A stretch of 61,447 nt of DNA from Maribacter sp. (GTDB lineage: Bacteria; Bacteroidota; Bacteroidia; Flavobacteriales; Flavobacteriaceae): positions 1 to 61,447 of the forward strand of contig JAHDDL010000025.1 of the NCBI GenBank assembly GCA_020629415.1, written 5' to 3'. The translations under genes and the position numbers were made by a program. The notes below the pieces were generated by a model. It was not told the DNA's origin, made no database searches, and worked only from the letters and a program-made list of their open reading frames with translations. Positions within the stretch are counted from its first letter, which is position 1, and every line of letters begins with the position of its first letter. Shown here in pieces: positions 28,566 to 37,727 of the stretch.

Positions 28566-30347
28566 GTGAATATTCAAGAGGTACTATCAGATAAAGTAAA
28601 AGAGGCGGTAAAATCTATTTTTGACAAAGAATTGCCAAATGTAGAGTTTCAGCCTACCCGTAAAGATTTTGAAGGAGATATCACGATTGTGGTTTTCCCA
28701 ATGTTGCGTGTTGTTAAAGGAAATCCTGTTCAAATTGGTGAGCAAATTGGTGCTTATTTAGAAGAGCATGTTGCTACCGTTGCCGGCTTTAACGTGATTA
28801 AAGGATTTTTGAACATTGTTATCAATGATGGGTTTTATTTAGATTTTTTCAATTCTATTATTGCTACCGAAAATTACGGATATATAAAAGAATCTGATGA
28901 TGCTGTAATGGTAGAATATTCTTCACCAAATACCAATAAGCCATTACACCTAGGGCATATTCGTAATAACTTATTAGGATATTCTGTTGCAGAAATTTTA
29001 AAGGCATCTGGTAAGAAGGTTTATAAAACTCAAATTATCAATGACCGTGGTATTCATATTTGCAAGAGTATGGTGGCATGGCAGAAGTTTGGAAATGGAG
29101 AAACGCCAGAGTCAACAGGGTTAAAAGGAGATAAGTTAGTTGGTAATTATTATGTGGCTTTTGATAAAGCCTATAAAGAGCAAATAGCGGAGTTGGTTGC
29201 TAACGGTACGGAACAGAAAGTTGCGGAAAAAGAAGCGCCAATTTTATTGGAAGCACAAGAAATGCTTTTAAAATGGGAGTCTGGAGACGAAGAAACCGTT
29301 GCACTTTGGAAAACTATGAACGGTTGGGTATACAAAGGTTTTGAAGTGACTTATAAAAATCTTGGAGTTGATTTTGATACCCTTTATTATGAAAGTGACA
29401 CGTATCTTTTAGGAAAAGATGTTGTTGCCGAAGGATTAAAAAAAGGCGTATTCTTTAAAAAAGAAGATGGTAGTGTTTGGATAGATTTGACCGAAGATGG
29501 TTTGGATGAAAAAATTGTACTTCGTTCAGATGGAACAGCGGTATATATGACCCAAGATATTGGTACAGCAATACAACGTGTAAAAGATCACCCAGATGTA
29601 AATGGTATGGTGTATACCGTAGGTAATGAGCAAGATTACCACTTTAAGGTATTGTTTCTGATTTTACAAAAACTTGGTTTTTCTTGGTCTAACAAACTAC
29701 ATCACTTAAGCTACGGAATGGTAGATCTACCTAGCGGAAAAATGAAAAGTAGGGAAGGTACTGTCGTTGACGCCGATGATCTTATGGCAGATATGACCCA
29801 AACTGCTGCAAATATTTCAGAAGAGTTAGGTAAGCTAGATGACTATAACGAAGAAGAAAAGCAAGCACTTTATAAAATGATCGGTTTAGGGGCTTTAAAA
29901 TATTACATATTAAAAGTAGATCCTAAGAAACGTATTCTTTTTGATCCTGAAGAATCTGTGGATTTTCAAGGGAACACGGGTCCGTTTATTCAATATACCT
30001 ATGCACGTATTCAGTCTATTTTAAGAAAGGCAGAAAGTATGGGGATTGATACTGCTAACGAAGTTAAGGTTACAGCGCTTCATAGCAAGGAAAAGGAGTT
30101 GATCAAGCAATTACAATTGTTCCCGGATACTATTCAATTAGCTGCGGATAATTATAGTCCGGCTTTGATTGCAAACTATACATATGACTTGGTTAAAGAG
30201 TTTAATTCTTTCTATCAGCAAGTCTCTATTTTAGGTGAAACCGATGATGCTAAAAAGGCATTACGTGTTCAATTGTCCAAGAAGGTTTCGGAGGTTATAC
30301 AAGATGCATTTGCTTTGTTGGGCGTATCGGTTCCGGAACGTATGTAA
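28566..30347 (+). CDS. argS: Arginine--tRNA ligase
   Basis: Class I aminoacyl-tRNA synthetase. The GTG at 28566 is preferred, giving MNIQEVLSDKV and 593 residues; the preceding TTG would add only one residue. The HIGH-like motif is HLGH in SSPNTNKPLHLGHIRNN, and the KMSK-like region is SGKMKSREG. The C-terminal anticodon-binding domain has FQGNTGPFIQYTYAR. A -7 box lies 22 bases upstream. Confidence 0.97.
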   Translation: MNIQEVLSDKVKEAVKSIFDKELPNVEFQPTRKDFEGDITIVVFPMLRVVKGNPVQIGEQIGAYLEEHVATVAGFNVIKGFLNIVINDGFYLDFFNSIIATENYGYIKESDDAVMVEYSSPNTNKPLHLGHIRNNLLGYSVAEILKASGKKVYKTQIINDRGIHICKSMVAWQKFGNGETPESTGLKGDKLVGNYYVAFDKAYKEQIAELVANGTEQKVAEKEAPILLEAQEMLLKWESGDEETVALWKTMNGWVYKGFEVTYKNLGVDFDTLYYESDTYLLGKDVVAEGLKKGVFFKKEDGSVWIDLTEDGLDEKIVLRSDGTAVYMTQDIGTAIQRVKDHPDVNGMVYTVGNEQDYHFKVLFLILQKLGFSWSNKLHHLSYGMVDLPSGKMKSREGTVVDADDLMADMTQTAANISEELGKLDDYNEEEKQALYKMIGLGALKYYILKVDPKKRILFDPEESVDFQGNTGPFIQYTYARIQSILRKAESMGIDTANEVKVTALHSKEKELIKQLQLFPDTIQLAADNYSPALIANYTYDLVKEFNSFYQQVSILGETDDAKKALRVQLSKKVSEVIQDAFALLGVSVPERM

Positions 30348-30602
30348 TTAGTAGTAGGAACTTCTATTTTATTTTTTAACCCGTATGTTCATAGCAAGGT
30401 ACTATGGTATTGTATGCTCTAGTATCATGGCAATTTTTATATTACTATTGCACTTTGTCGAATACTTAAGCTTTCAAAGTCTAAGATTCCCATTCTCCCG
30501 TATATATAATCAGAATTTCTTGAACGTTGCATTAATACCCGTACCAAATTGGTTTAATCGGGTAAATACTATTTAAAAGAAATCCGTTAAAAAAGTTTTA
30601 GA

Positions 30603-30753
30603 AAAAACATCTAAAAGTATTTCATTGGCAGTAAAGAGTTGGGCCTCGCCTATGATATTGATAGATGTTTTTGTGGAGGAGTTTATGTAAATAGAATTCC
30701 TTTTTTGCCCCACAAGCAACTTTAGAGCATCCATTTATAATGGATGCTCTTTT
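30603..30753 (+). ncRNA. Candidate small structured RNA between argS and ffh
   Basis: Successive folds lie in one direction. AAAAACATCTA (30603-30613) pairs perfectly with TAGATGTTTTT (30662-30672). Inside it TAT/ATA, CAT/ATG, GGC/GCC and GAG/CTC stack into a rod with small bulges, ending in the loop TTGGGC at 30639-30644. A second, weaker arm follows: GTGG (30673-30676) with CCAC (30710-30713) and AGGA (30677-30680) with TCCT (30698-30701). A 12-bp intrinsic terminator closes the element. The rod with bulges recalls 6S RNA, but no sequence match is claimed. A leader of ffh is the alternative, though ffh seems to have its own promoter after the terminator. Confidence 0.45.
30724..30753 (+). 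terminator. Terminator upstream of ffh
   Basis: AGAGCATCCATT (30724-30735) pairs perfectly with AATGGATGCTCT (30739-30750) around TAT, followed by TTTG and further T. No CDS stops within 370 bases upstream, so it most simply ends an RNA gene or a very long argS 3' tail. Confidence 0.85.
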
Positions 30754-30774
30754 GTTTTGTTTATTTTCTGGCAC

Positions 30775-30809
30775 TTGCTACGAATTTTACATTGATATTA
30801 TTAAATTTG
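30775..30809 (+). promoter_or_regulatory. Likely promoter of ffh
   Basis: TAAATTTG (30802-30809) fits the -7 consensus exactly, 22 bases before the ffh ATG. The nearest TTG is at 30775-30777 with a 24-base spacer, one base over the usual range. Confidence 0.4.
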
Positions 30810-30831
30810 TAACCCCTTAAAAAAGAAAAGA

Positions 30832-32169
30832 ATGTTCGATAATTTAAGCGATAAGCTAGACAAGGCATTACATGTACTAAAAGGACATGGTCAGATTACA
30901 GAAATTAATGTTGCAGAGACTACCAAAGAAGTACGCCGAGCCTTATTGGATGCGGATGTTAACTTTAAAATAGCCAAAGAATTTACCAACAGGGTAAAAG
31001 AAAAGGCATTGGGGCAAGATGTATTGACCACCTTGCAGCCTGGCCAGTTAATGGTCAAGATTGTAAAAGATGAGCTAACCCAATTAATGGGCGGTGAGTC
31101 AGAAGGTATTAACCTTTCAGGTAATCCATCGGTTATTTTAATGTCTGGTTTACAGGGTTCTGGTAAAACTACCTTCTCTGGTAAACTTGCCAATTTCCTA
31201 AAAACAAAGAAAACTAAAAAACCATTATTGGTGGCTTGTGATGTATACCGTCCGGCGGCAATTGATCAGTTGCACGTAGTTGGTGAGCAAATTGGTGTTG
31301 AAGTATATTCAGATAGGGAAAATACAGACCCAGTAGCTATTTCTAAAGCTGGTATAGCACATGCAAAGGCAAACGGACATAATGTGGTCATCATTGATAC
31401 CGCTGGTCGTTTAGCTGTTGATGAGGCTATGATGAATGAAATATCCAATATTCATAAGGCGATACAACCTCAAGAGACTTTGTTCGTGGTAGATTCTATG
31501 ACTGGTCAAGATGCTGTAAATACGGCAAAGGCATTCAACGATATCTTGAATTTTGATGGTGTTATCTTAACCAAATTAGATGGTGATACCCGTGGTGGTG
31601 CCGCTATTTCTATTAAATCTGTGGTAGATAAGCCAATTAAATTTATTGGTACCGGTGAGAAGATGGAAGCTATAGATGTTTTCTATCCTTCACGTATGGC
31701 AGATCGTATCTTGGGTATGGGTGATGTAATATCACTTGTAGAAAGGGCTCAAGAACAGTTTGATGAAGAAGAGGCCAGAAAAATTCAAAAGAAAATTGCT
31801 AAAAATAAATTCGGATTCGATGATTTCCTGAGCCAAATTCAGCAAATTAAGAAGATGGGTAATATGAAAGATCTTATGGGGATGATACCTGGTGCAGGTA
31901 AAGCCCTAAAAGGTTTGGATATAGATGATGATGCTTTCAAACATATAGAAGCAATTATTTATTCAATGACACCAGATGAGCGTTCTACGCCATCTAAATT
32001 AAATGCAAGTAGAAAAAAACGTATTGCAAAAGGTTCAGGTAGAGAAGTTCAAGAGATCAATCAACTTTTAAAGCAGTTCGATCAAATGAGCAAGATGATG
32101 AAAATGATGCAAGGCGGTGGCGGTAAGAAGATGATGCAGATGATGGGTGCCATGAAAGGAATGAAATAA
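30832..32169 (+). CDS. ffh: Signal recognition particle protein Ffh
   Basis: SRP54-family GTPase that targets nascent membrane proteins. It has 445 residues. The N domain is followed by the G domain with GSGKTT at 109-114, DTAGR and TKLDGDTRGG. The C-terminal M domain is methionine-rich (MSKMMKMMQGGGGKKMMQMM). The SRP RNA gene was not found nearby; the upstream structured RNA lacks the conserved SRP loop. folD follows 46 bases later. Confidence 0.98.
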   Translation: MFDNLSDKLDKALHVLKGHGQITEINVAETTKEVRRALLDADVNFKIAKEFTNRVKEKALGQDVLTTLQPGQLMVKIVKDELTQLMGGESEGINLSGNPSVILMSGLQGSGKTTFSGKLANFLKTKKTKKPLLVACDVYRPAAIDQLHVVGEQIGVEVYSDRENTDPVAISKAGIAHAKANGHNVVIIDTAGRLAVDEAMMNEISNIHKAIQPQETLFVVDSMTGQDAVNTAKAFNDILNFDGVILTKLDGDTRGGAAISIKSVVDKPIKFIGTGEKMEAIDVFYPSRMADRILGMGDVISLVERAQEQFDEEEARKIQKKIAKNKFGFDDFLSQIQQIKKMGNMKDLMGMIPGAGKALKGLDIDDDAFKHIEAIIYSMTPDERSTPSKLNASRKKRIAKGSGREVQEINQLLKQFDQMSKMMKMMQGGGGKKMMQMMGAMKGMK

Positions 32170-32215
32170 AGACCGAATAATACAACCTAACAAAACAACT
32201 TAAAGAAAAGCGGAT

Positions 32216-33100
32216 ATGGAATTATTGGATGGTAAAAAAGTATCCAACGAAATTAAAGAGGAAATCAAGGCAGAGGTTGCCAAGATGAAAGAGCGTGGTG
32301 AAAAAGTACCTCATTTGGCGGCAATTATTGTTGGTAGTGATGGTGCTAGTTTAACCTACGTAGGCAGTAAAGTTCGTTCTTGTGAACGTATTGGTTTTGA
32401 ATCTACCTTAATTCAAATGCCGAGTACTACTTCTGAGCAAGAATTATTGAACAAGATCAAAGAATTGAACGTTGATGATGATATTGACGGTTTTATTGTT
32501 CAGTTACCGTTGCCAGAGCAGATAGATACCCAAAAGGTAATTATGGCTGTAGATCCAGATAAGGATGTTGACGGTTTTCACCCTACCAATTTTGGTAAAA
32601 TGGCTTTGGATATGAGTACGTTCATCCCTGCAACGCCGTTTGGTATTCTTGAATTATTGGAGCGTTATAAAGTAGATACAAAAGGTAAACATACCGTAGT
32701 TATTGGCCGTAGCCATATTGTGGGTAGACCAATGAGTATTTTAATGGGTAGAAAAGGGTGGCCAGGTAACTCTACCGTAACACTTACCCATAGTCATACA
32801 AAGAATATTACTCAAATTATATCTCAAGCAGATATTGTAATTTCTGCTTTAGGAGTTCCTAAATTCTTAAAAGCGGAAATGGTAAAAGACGATGCTGTTG
32901 TCATTGATGTTGGTATCACCAGAGTACCAGATGATACAAAGGAAAAGGGTTATTATATTACGGGTGATGTTGATTTTGAGAATGTAAGTAAAAAAGCATC
33001 CTATATTACACCTGTACCTGGTGGGGTTGGTCCTATGACCATAGCAATGTTACTAAAAAACACATTGTTAGCTCGTGAAAGACATAGAAGTAGAAACTAG
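32216..33100 (+). CDS. folD: Bifunctional methylenetetrahydrofolate dehydrogenase/cyclohydrolase
   Basis: Cytosolic one-carbon enzyme, interconverting 5,10-methylene- and 10-formyl-THF. It has 294 residues. The catalytic lysine lies in LTYVGSKVRSCERIGFES, with GFIVQLPLPEQID and the C-terminal signature PVPGGVGPMTIAMLLKNT. It is probably expressed from its own promoter or with ffh, and is closed by a terminator 19 bases downstream. Confidence 0.97.
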   Translation: MELLDGKKVSNEIKEEIKAEVAKMKERGEKVPHLAAIIVGSDGASLTYVGSKVRSCERIGFESTLIQMPSTTSEQELLNKIKELNVDDDIDGFIVQLPLPEQIDTQKVIMAVDPDKDVDGFHPTNFGKMALDMSTFIPATPFGILELLERYKVDTKGKHTVVIGRSHIVGRPMSILMGRKGWPGNSTVTLTHSHTKNITQIISQADIVISALGVPKFLKAEMVKDDAVVIDVGITRVPDDTKEKGYYITGDVDFENVSKKASYITPVPGGVGPMTIAMLLKNTLLARERHRSRN

Positions 33101-33119
33101 AACAGTATAAAATATATTA

Positions 33120-33151
33120 AAAGCCTTGCAAACTATTGTGGGGCTTTTTTT
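33120..33151 (+). terminator. Terminator between folD and a small lipoprotein gene
   Basis: AAAGCCTTGCAA (33120-33131) pairs with TTGTGGGGCTTT (with wobbles) around ACTA and ends in a T run. In the other direction the stem is followed by TTTTAATATATTTT, so it may also stop the minus-strand small gene, whose stop codon overlaps the T run. Confidence 0.8.
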
Positions 33152-33296
33152 ATGCCGGTAGTTTTTTGATGGTTACACCGGTTTCGGTAGTGTCGTTAGG
33201 TACTAAGATGTCAATATCGTTACTATCATCATAATCGCAACTTGCCAATACGGTTATTGAAATGGTAATCAGTATGGTGTATAGTATTTTCTTCAT
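33150..33296 (-). CDS. 48-residue lipoprotein
   Basis: A small gene on the minus strand between folD and the esterase-like lipoprotein. The product begins MKKILYTILITIS and has a lipobox VLASC with the acylated cysteine at residue 20, followed by an acidic linker (DYDDSNDIDI, the +2 residue being Asp) and a short tail ending KKLPA. The mature peptide would be only 29 residues. The function is unknown. It is convergent with folD and shares the terminator. The signal peptide and lipobox make it more than a chance frame. Confidence 0.6.
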   Translation of the reverse strand: MKKILYTILITISITVLASCDYDDSNDIDILVPNDTTETGVTIKKLPA

Positions 33297-33363
33297 AACA
33301 TAGATTTAGGGAGTACTACTAAAATGTCATGTATTTAAAACGTTGAAAATTTAATCTTGGTAT

Positions 33364-33393
33364 TTGATGTCAAAAGAGAATACTGTACCTTTT
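33364..33393 (+). promoter_or_regulatory. Possible promoter of the esterase-like lipoprotein
   Basis: TTG (33364-33366), a 19-base spacer and TACCTTTT (33386-33393) resemble the -33/-7 consensus with a mismatch at the last base. It supports the ATG at 33411 over the more upstream in-frame ATG at 33357. Confidence 0.35.
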
Positions 33394-33410
33394 GTGAAAC
33401 ATTTATCCTT

Positions 33411-35144
33411 ATGAAAAAAAATCTTTTGTTGTTAGCTATTATTGCTTGTGTAACAAGTTGCACACAGCCACCTAAATTAGAGCGCAAATTTTCAATAAAG
33501 GTTAGTTATTCTGCTGAGGTAGATTCTTTGGCAAAAGATGGACGTTTGCTGCTAATGCTTTCTTCGGATGATAGTGATGAACCCCGTTTTCAAATTAATG
33601 ACGGACTAAACACCCAGCTCATTTTTGGTATGAATGTGGAGAATTGGGCTAAGGATTCAGTATTGACTTTCAATGAATCTGTGTTTGGTTACCCGTATGA
33701 AAGTTTAAAAGATGTACCGCCAGGGGAGTATAATGTGCAGGCACTTCTTAATGTGTATGAAACGTTTAACCTATCTACTGGCCATACCGTTAAGTTGCCT
33801 ATGGATAATGGCGAGGGACAACAATGGAACAAATCACCAGGTAATTTATATAGCAAGCCTTTTAAGATAAGGGTTGCTAGCAACGGGTTTGAGAACGTGT
33901 CGGTAGAACTGGATCAGGTGATTCCGCCCATTGAAGAACCAAAAGATACCGAGTGGATCAAGCATATAAAGGTGAAATCTGAAAAATTATCCGAGTTCTG
34001 GGGGAGGGATATCTTTTTAGGAGCTCATGTATTGTTGCCTAAGGGGTTTAACGAGCATCCGGAAGCCAAGTATCCACTGATGGTTTTTCACGGTCATTTT
34101 CCTTCGGATTTTGGCGGATTTAGAACTACACCTCCAGACCCTAATTTAAAGCCAGAGTATTCTGAGCGTTTTAGTTTAGAAGGGTACAATATTATTCAAC
34201 AGCAAGAAGCCTACGATTTTTATAAACGATGGAACGAGCCCGATTTTCCTCGCTTTTTAATTATTGAAATTCAACACCCAACCCCATATTATGATGATTC
34301 ATATGCAGTGAATTCTGCTAGTCAAGGTCCTTATGGAGATGCTATTACCTATGAGCTTATTCCGGAAATTGAAAAACAGTTCAGGGGCATGGGAGAGGGG
34401 TGGTCTCGTTTTCTTTACGGTGGCTCTACCGGCGGTTGGGAAGCTTTGGCGGTACAGGTCAAATATCCCGATGAATACAATGGTTGTTTTGCGGCATGCC
34501 CCGATCCTATTGATTTTAGAGCATATACGTTGACAAACATATACGAAGATGAAAATGCCTATTTCTATAAGAGTGCACATAAAACGTTGGAAGTGCCGTC
34601 GCATCGTAATTATTTAGGTCAAATACATTCTACATTAAGACAAGGAAATCACTTAGAGTTGGTTTTGGGAGATAAATCTAGGTCAGGGCAACAATGGGAT
34701 ATTTGGGAAGCAACTTATTCCCCACAAGGCAAAGATGGCTATCCTGAAAGAATTTGGGATAAAATGACAGGAGATATTGACCATGAGGTTGCTGAGTATT
34801 GGAAAGAGAATTTTGATCTAAGACATATTCTTGAACGTGATTGGGATAAACTGGGCGATAACTTAAAAGGTAAAATTCATATCTATTGTGGTGATATGGA
34901 TAATTACTATTTAAACAACGCTGTCTACCTAATGGAGGATTTTCTTGAAAGCACAACGGATCCTTATTATGAAGGCGAAGTAAAATACGGTGACCGTGAT
35001 GAACATTGCTGGAATGGTGATCCAGATCAACCCAATGCCATAACGCGCCTACGTTACAATAGTATGTATGTGCCAAAGATTATGGAGCGTATTGAGAAAA
35101 GTGCTCCAAAAGATGCCGATTTAACAAGTTGGAGGTATAAGTAG
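33411..35144 (+). CDS. Esterase-like lipoprotein (alpha/beta hydrolase)
   Basis: A 577-residue secreted lipoprotein. The ATG at 33411 gives MKKNLLLLAIIACVTSC with the lipobox Cys at 17. Residues 20-190 are a beta-rich N-terminal domain (KFSIKVSYSAEVDSLAKDGRLLLMLS). The rest is an alpha/beta hydrolase of the esterase D/enterochelin-esterase kind with the nucleophile elbow GGSTGG, and a candidate acid/histidine region near GDRDEHCWNGD. The substrate is unknown; polysaccharide esters would fit a marine flavobacterium, which is a guess. It converges with a lipoprotein gene with 2 bases between. Confidence 0.75.
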   Translation: MKKNLLLLAIIACVTSCTQPPKLERKFSIKVSYSAEVDSLAKDGRLLLMLSSDDSDEPRFQINDGLNTQLIFGMNVENWAKDSVLTFNESVFGYPYESLKDVPPGEYNVQALLNVYETFNLSTGHTVKLPMDNGEGQQWNKSPGNLYSKPFKIRVASNGFENVSVELDQVIPPIEEPKDTEWIKHIKVKSEKLSEFWGRDIFLGAHVLLPKGFNEHPEAKYPLMVFHGHFPSDFGGFRTTPPDPNLKPEYSERFSLEGYNIIQQQEAYDFYKRWNEPDFPRFLIIEIQHPTPYYDDSYAVNSASQGPYGDAITYELIPEIEKQFRGMGEGWSRFLYGGSTGGWEALAVQVKYPDEYNGCFAACPDPIDFRAYTLTNIYEDENAYFYKSAHKTLEVPSHRNYLGQIHSTLRQGNHLELVLGDKSRSGQQWDIWEATYSPQGKDGYPERIWDKMTGDIDHEVAEYWKENFDLRHILERDWDKLGDNLKGKIHIYCGDMDNYYLNNAVYLMEDFLESTTDPYYEGEVKYGDRDEHCWNGDPDQPNAITRLRYNSMYVPKIMERIEKSAPKDADLTSWRYK

Positions 35145-35146
35145 AC

Positions 35147-36667
35147 CTAGTTGAAACTTAGTGTCTTTTTAAAGCTAAATCCATCTCGATTTGAAGAATA
35201 ATTTGGCTGAGTAATTAATTGATTTTGATTAAAAGTATAGTCGTAATTCTTGTAAAGGGTGCAGGTTAAGAATTTGCCTTGATCAGATGTTTCATTGACA
35301 TTCATATTTATCCCGACATTTAATAATGTTTCATGTATTATTTCGGGTATTTCGATTGTTTTATGAAGCATGTCAATATTATCTTTTTCAGAAGTAATAA
35401 TACTCCAGCTTACAGTATTTGATAAATCAGAAGTTGTAAGTATAACATTTAAGCCTAAATAATCATACTCTCCAGAAATATTTACAGTATTACCATCTTG
35501 TAATATGTTAACATTCGGAGACTCAATTTTCTTATTTGTTATATCCTGATTTATGAAAATTTCAGTATTATTTTCTGAATATGCTAATCTAGCTTGATTA
35601 ATTTCAAATTCATCAATAAGTGGTATTTCAATAATGTTATTGTTTGCATTTCGCGATACAAATGCTTCGTAGTATTTATTGTTTTGGAAATCATTATTAT
35701 CAATAAAACCATATAAATTTAATCTGAAATTTGACGAAACTGGTATTTCAAGTTCTTCAATGTTAGTAAGTGATTTGGAATCACCTAAGACATATTCGGT
35801 TTTGTTTATGTCATCTATAAAGAAATATTTAAAATTATCTAAAGTATCCAGGTTATCAGTAGAGGTAGTTATTAGGAAGTTTTTAGTCTGAGCCAAAGAA
35901 TATAATAAAACGTAATCTGAGTTATCTTTACTTACGATGGTGCTATTGAAATTATTTGCAATTAGTGCCGGTGTTATTTCTGAGGTGAAATTTAGAGACT
36001 CGGTTTTTGGAAAAAAATATGGACTATTAAAGTTGTGATCTTCATTGACAACAGTACCTGGTCTTACATCAACAAAGGATGACAAATGATAAAACCCATT
36101 AAATAATGTAGGAAGTTCATATCTAGTAACTATTAAATCTTCTTTAATAAAATTATTGTCGGCGTAGAATTTACCATCATTTATACCTTCTATTTGTTTT
36201 ATATCAATTAGAATTCCAGATTGATTATGAACAGAAATATATCTCAAACCCTGAAGTGGATTTTCTTTTTGGTAGAATGTCTGGTCTTCAAAAAGAAGTT
36301 TTTTTATTTCTATGTTAACAGTATATGATGTTTCTTGGTTTTGAGAATCTGTGGATTTGATTTTTAAAATATGATTTCCAATATTATATAGAAAGGGGTC
36401 AATTGTAAATTCAAAAGATTTTTCAGTACTGGAAATTAATTCTTGATTGTCGATAGACAATTCAGTTTGTACATTATAATCAGATTCAATTTTAATCAAG
36501 AAATTGGTTTCTGTTTCAACATAACTAAGATCTTCCGAAATAGAAATAACAGGTTTACTAATCATTTCTTGTTCAATCATTCCTTCAGTTGAGTCATTAT
36601 CGCAACTAATCCAAGTGCAAAATAAAAGTGAAAATATTATTTTGTAGAAAACTCTTAATTTCAACAT
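35147..36667 (-). CDS. Large unrecognised lipoprotein
   Basis: 506 residues from the ATG at 36667 (MLKLRVFYKI), with a hydrophobic segment and lipobox-like WISC, Cys22, followed by DNDSTEG. The open frame continues upstream to 36949, but that part overlaps the aldo/keto reductase gene on the other strand and lacks signal-peptide character, so it is rejected. Residues about 35-120 look like an immunoglobulin-like beta domain (ETETNFLIKIESDYNVQTELSIDNQ). The remainder is Asn/Ser/Ile-rich and beta-rich with no family I recognise. Its AT content seems higher than its neighbours, consistent with a fast-evolving surface protein. Confidence 0.65.
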   Translation of the reverse strand: MLKLRVFYKIIFSLLFCTWISCDNDSTEGMIEQEMISKPVISISEDLSYVETETNFLIKIESDYNVQTELSIDNQELISSTEKSFEFTIDPFLYNIGNHILKIKSTDSQNQETSYTVNIEIKKLLFEDQTFYQKENPLQGLRYISVHNQSGILIDIKQIEGINDGKFYADNNFIKEDLIVTRYELPTLFNGFYHLSSFVDVRPGTVVNEDHNFNSPYFFPKTESLNFTSEITPALIANNFNSTIVSKDNSDYVLLYSLAQTKNFLITTSTDNLDTLDNFKYFFIDDINKTEYVLGDSKSLTNIEELEIPVSSNFRLNLYGFIDNNDFQNNKYYEAFVSRNANNNIIEIPLIDEFEINQARLAYSENNTEIFINQDITNKKIESPNVNILQDGNTVNISGEYDYLGLNVILTTSDLSNTVSWSIITSEKDNIDMLHKTIEIPEIIHETLLNVGINMNVNETSDQGKFLTCTLYKNYDYTFNQNQLITQPNYSSNRDGFSFKKTLSFN

Positions 36668-36736
36668 ACAAGAAAAGTTAGATTTTAATAATAACGAAAC
36701 CTTTAAATTATTATTTTCAATGGTTAAGTTTATCAT

Positions 36737-37708
36737 ATGAAATACAGAAGATTCGGAAGAACAGATTGGCAAGTAAGCGAAGTGGGATACGGAATGTGGG
36801 GAATGGCCGGTTGGACGGCAAGTGATGACTCGCAATCTGCAAAATCGTTGGATTTGGCAGTTGAAAAGGGCGTCAATTTCTTTGATACCGCTTGGGGATA
36901 CGGGGAAGGTCATAGTGAGGAGCTGTTGGGCAAGTTGGTAAAAAGACATCCTTCTAAGAAATTATACACGGCTAGTAAAATTCCACCTAAAAATTTTCAG
37001 TGGCCAGCAAAGCCAGAATATGCTTTTGAGGAATCTTATCCTACGGAGCATATTATGGAATACACCCATAAGACTTTAAAGAATTTAGGGTTGGAGCAAA
37101 TAGACCTTATGCAATTTCATACCTGGGATGACGGTTGGAGCGACAGAGAAGAATGGCAACGTGCTATTGAAGATTTAAAAACTTCAGGTAAAGTTGCTGC
37201 AATGGGCATTAGTATGAATCGTTGGGAACCGGAAAATGGAATAAAAGCCTTAAAAACAGGAATGTTAGATGCCGTTCAGGTCATTTATAACATATTCGAT
37301 CAAGCGCCAGTAGATAATTTATTTCCACTTTGTAAAGCGTTAGATATCGCAACCATTGCACGCGTACCTTTTGATGAAGGAACTTTGACAGGAACTATGA
37401 CGAAGGAAACTACGTTCCCTGAAGGGGATTGGCGTGGTACCTACTTCGTGCCTGAGAATTTAATTTCTTCGGTAGAGCATGCCGATGCTTTAAGACCGTT
37501 AATTCCTGAGGGTATGACCATGGCAGAAATGGCATTGCGTTTTATTCTAATGAATGATAATGTAGCTACAACCATACCTGGTATGCGTAAGCAACGTAAT
37601 GTATTGGCGAATACAGCCAATAGTGATGGCAATTTATTATCCAATGAACTGTATGAAGAATTAAAAAAGCACCGCTGGGATAGAGTGCCTACTTCTTGGT
37701 CGCAGTAG
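36737..37708 (+). CDS. Aldo/keto reductase
   Basis: A 323-residue NADPH-dependent oxidoreductase fold. The catalytic tetrad is visible: Asp50 and Tyr55 in FFDTAWGYGEG, Lys81 in ASKIPP and His128 in MQFHTW. The start MKYRRFGRTDWQVSEVGYGMWGM is typical of the YghZ/MocA-like branch. The substrate is unknown. The next gene starts 19 bases later, possibly co-transcribed. Confidence 0.92.
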   Translation: MKYRRFGRTDWQVSEVGYGMWGMAGWTASDDSQSAKSLDLAVEKGVNFFDTAWGYGEGHSEELLGKLVKRHPSKKLYTASKIPPKNFQWPAKPEYAFEESYPTEHIMEYTHKTLKNLGLEQIDLMQFHTWDDGWSDREEWQRAIEDLKTSGKVAAMGISMNRWEPENGIKALKTGMLDAVQVIYNIFDQAPVDNLFPLCKALDIATIARVPFDEGTLTGTMTKETTFPEGDWRGTYFVPENLISSVEHADALRPLIPEGMTMAEMALRFILMNDNVATTIPGMRKQRNVLANTANSDGNLLSNELYEELKKHRWDRVPTSWSQ

Positions 37709-37727
37709 TAATTTGTTTAGCAATCTA

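Larger units (their letters stand above)
30348..30831 (+). other. 484-base argS-ffh intergenic region
   Basis: It holds an unremarkable AT-rich stretch after argS, then the putative structured RNA at 30603-30753, its terminator, and a likely ffh promoter. The 63-codon open frame at 30385-30576 has no coding character. No protein gene is supported. Confidence 0.6.

Noticed and set aside
30385..30576. 63-codon frame after argS
   Set aside because: No homology, unusual composition and no spacing to a partner; the region more likely holds regulatory or non-coding sequence.
30603..30753. SRP (4.5S) RNA as identity of the argS-ffh RNA
   Set aside because: The conserved SRP loop (GGUCAGG...GGAA...AGCAG) is missing; being next to ffh is not enough.
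36668..36949. N-terminal 94 codons of the lipoprotein frame at 35147-36949
   Set aside because: They overlap the aldo/keto reductase coding region and precede a clear signal peptide with lipobox at 36667.
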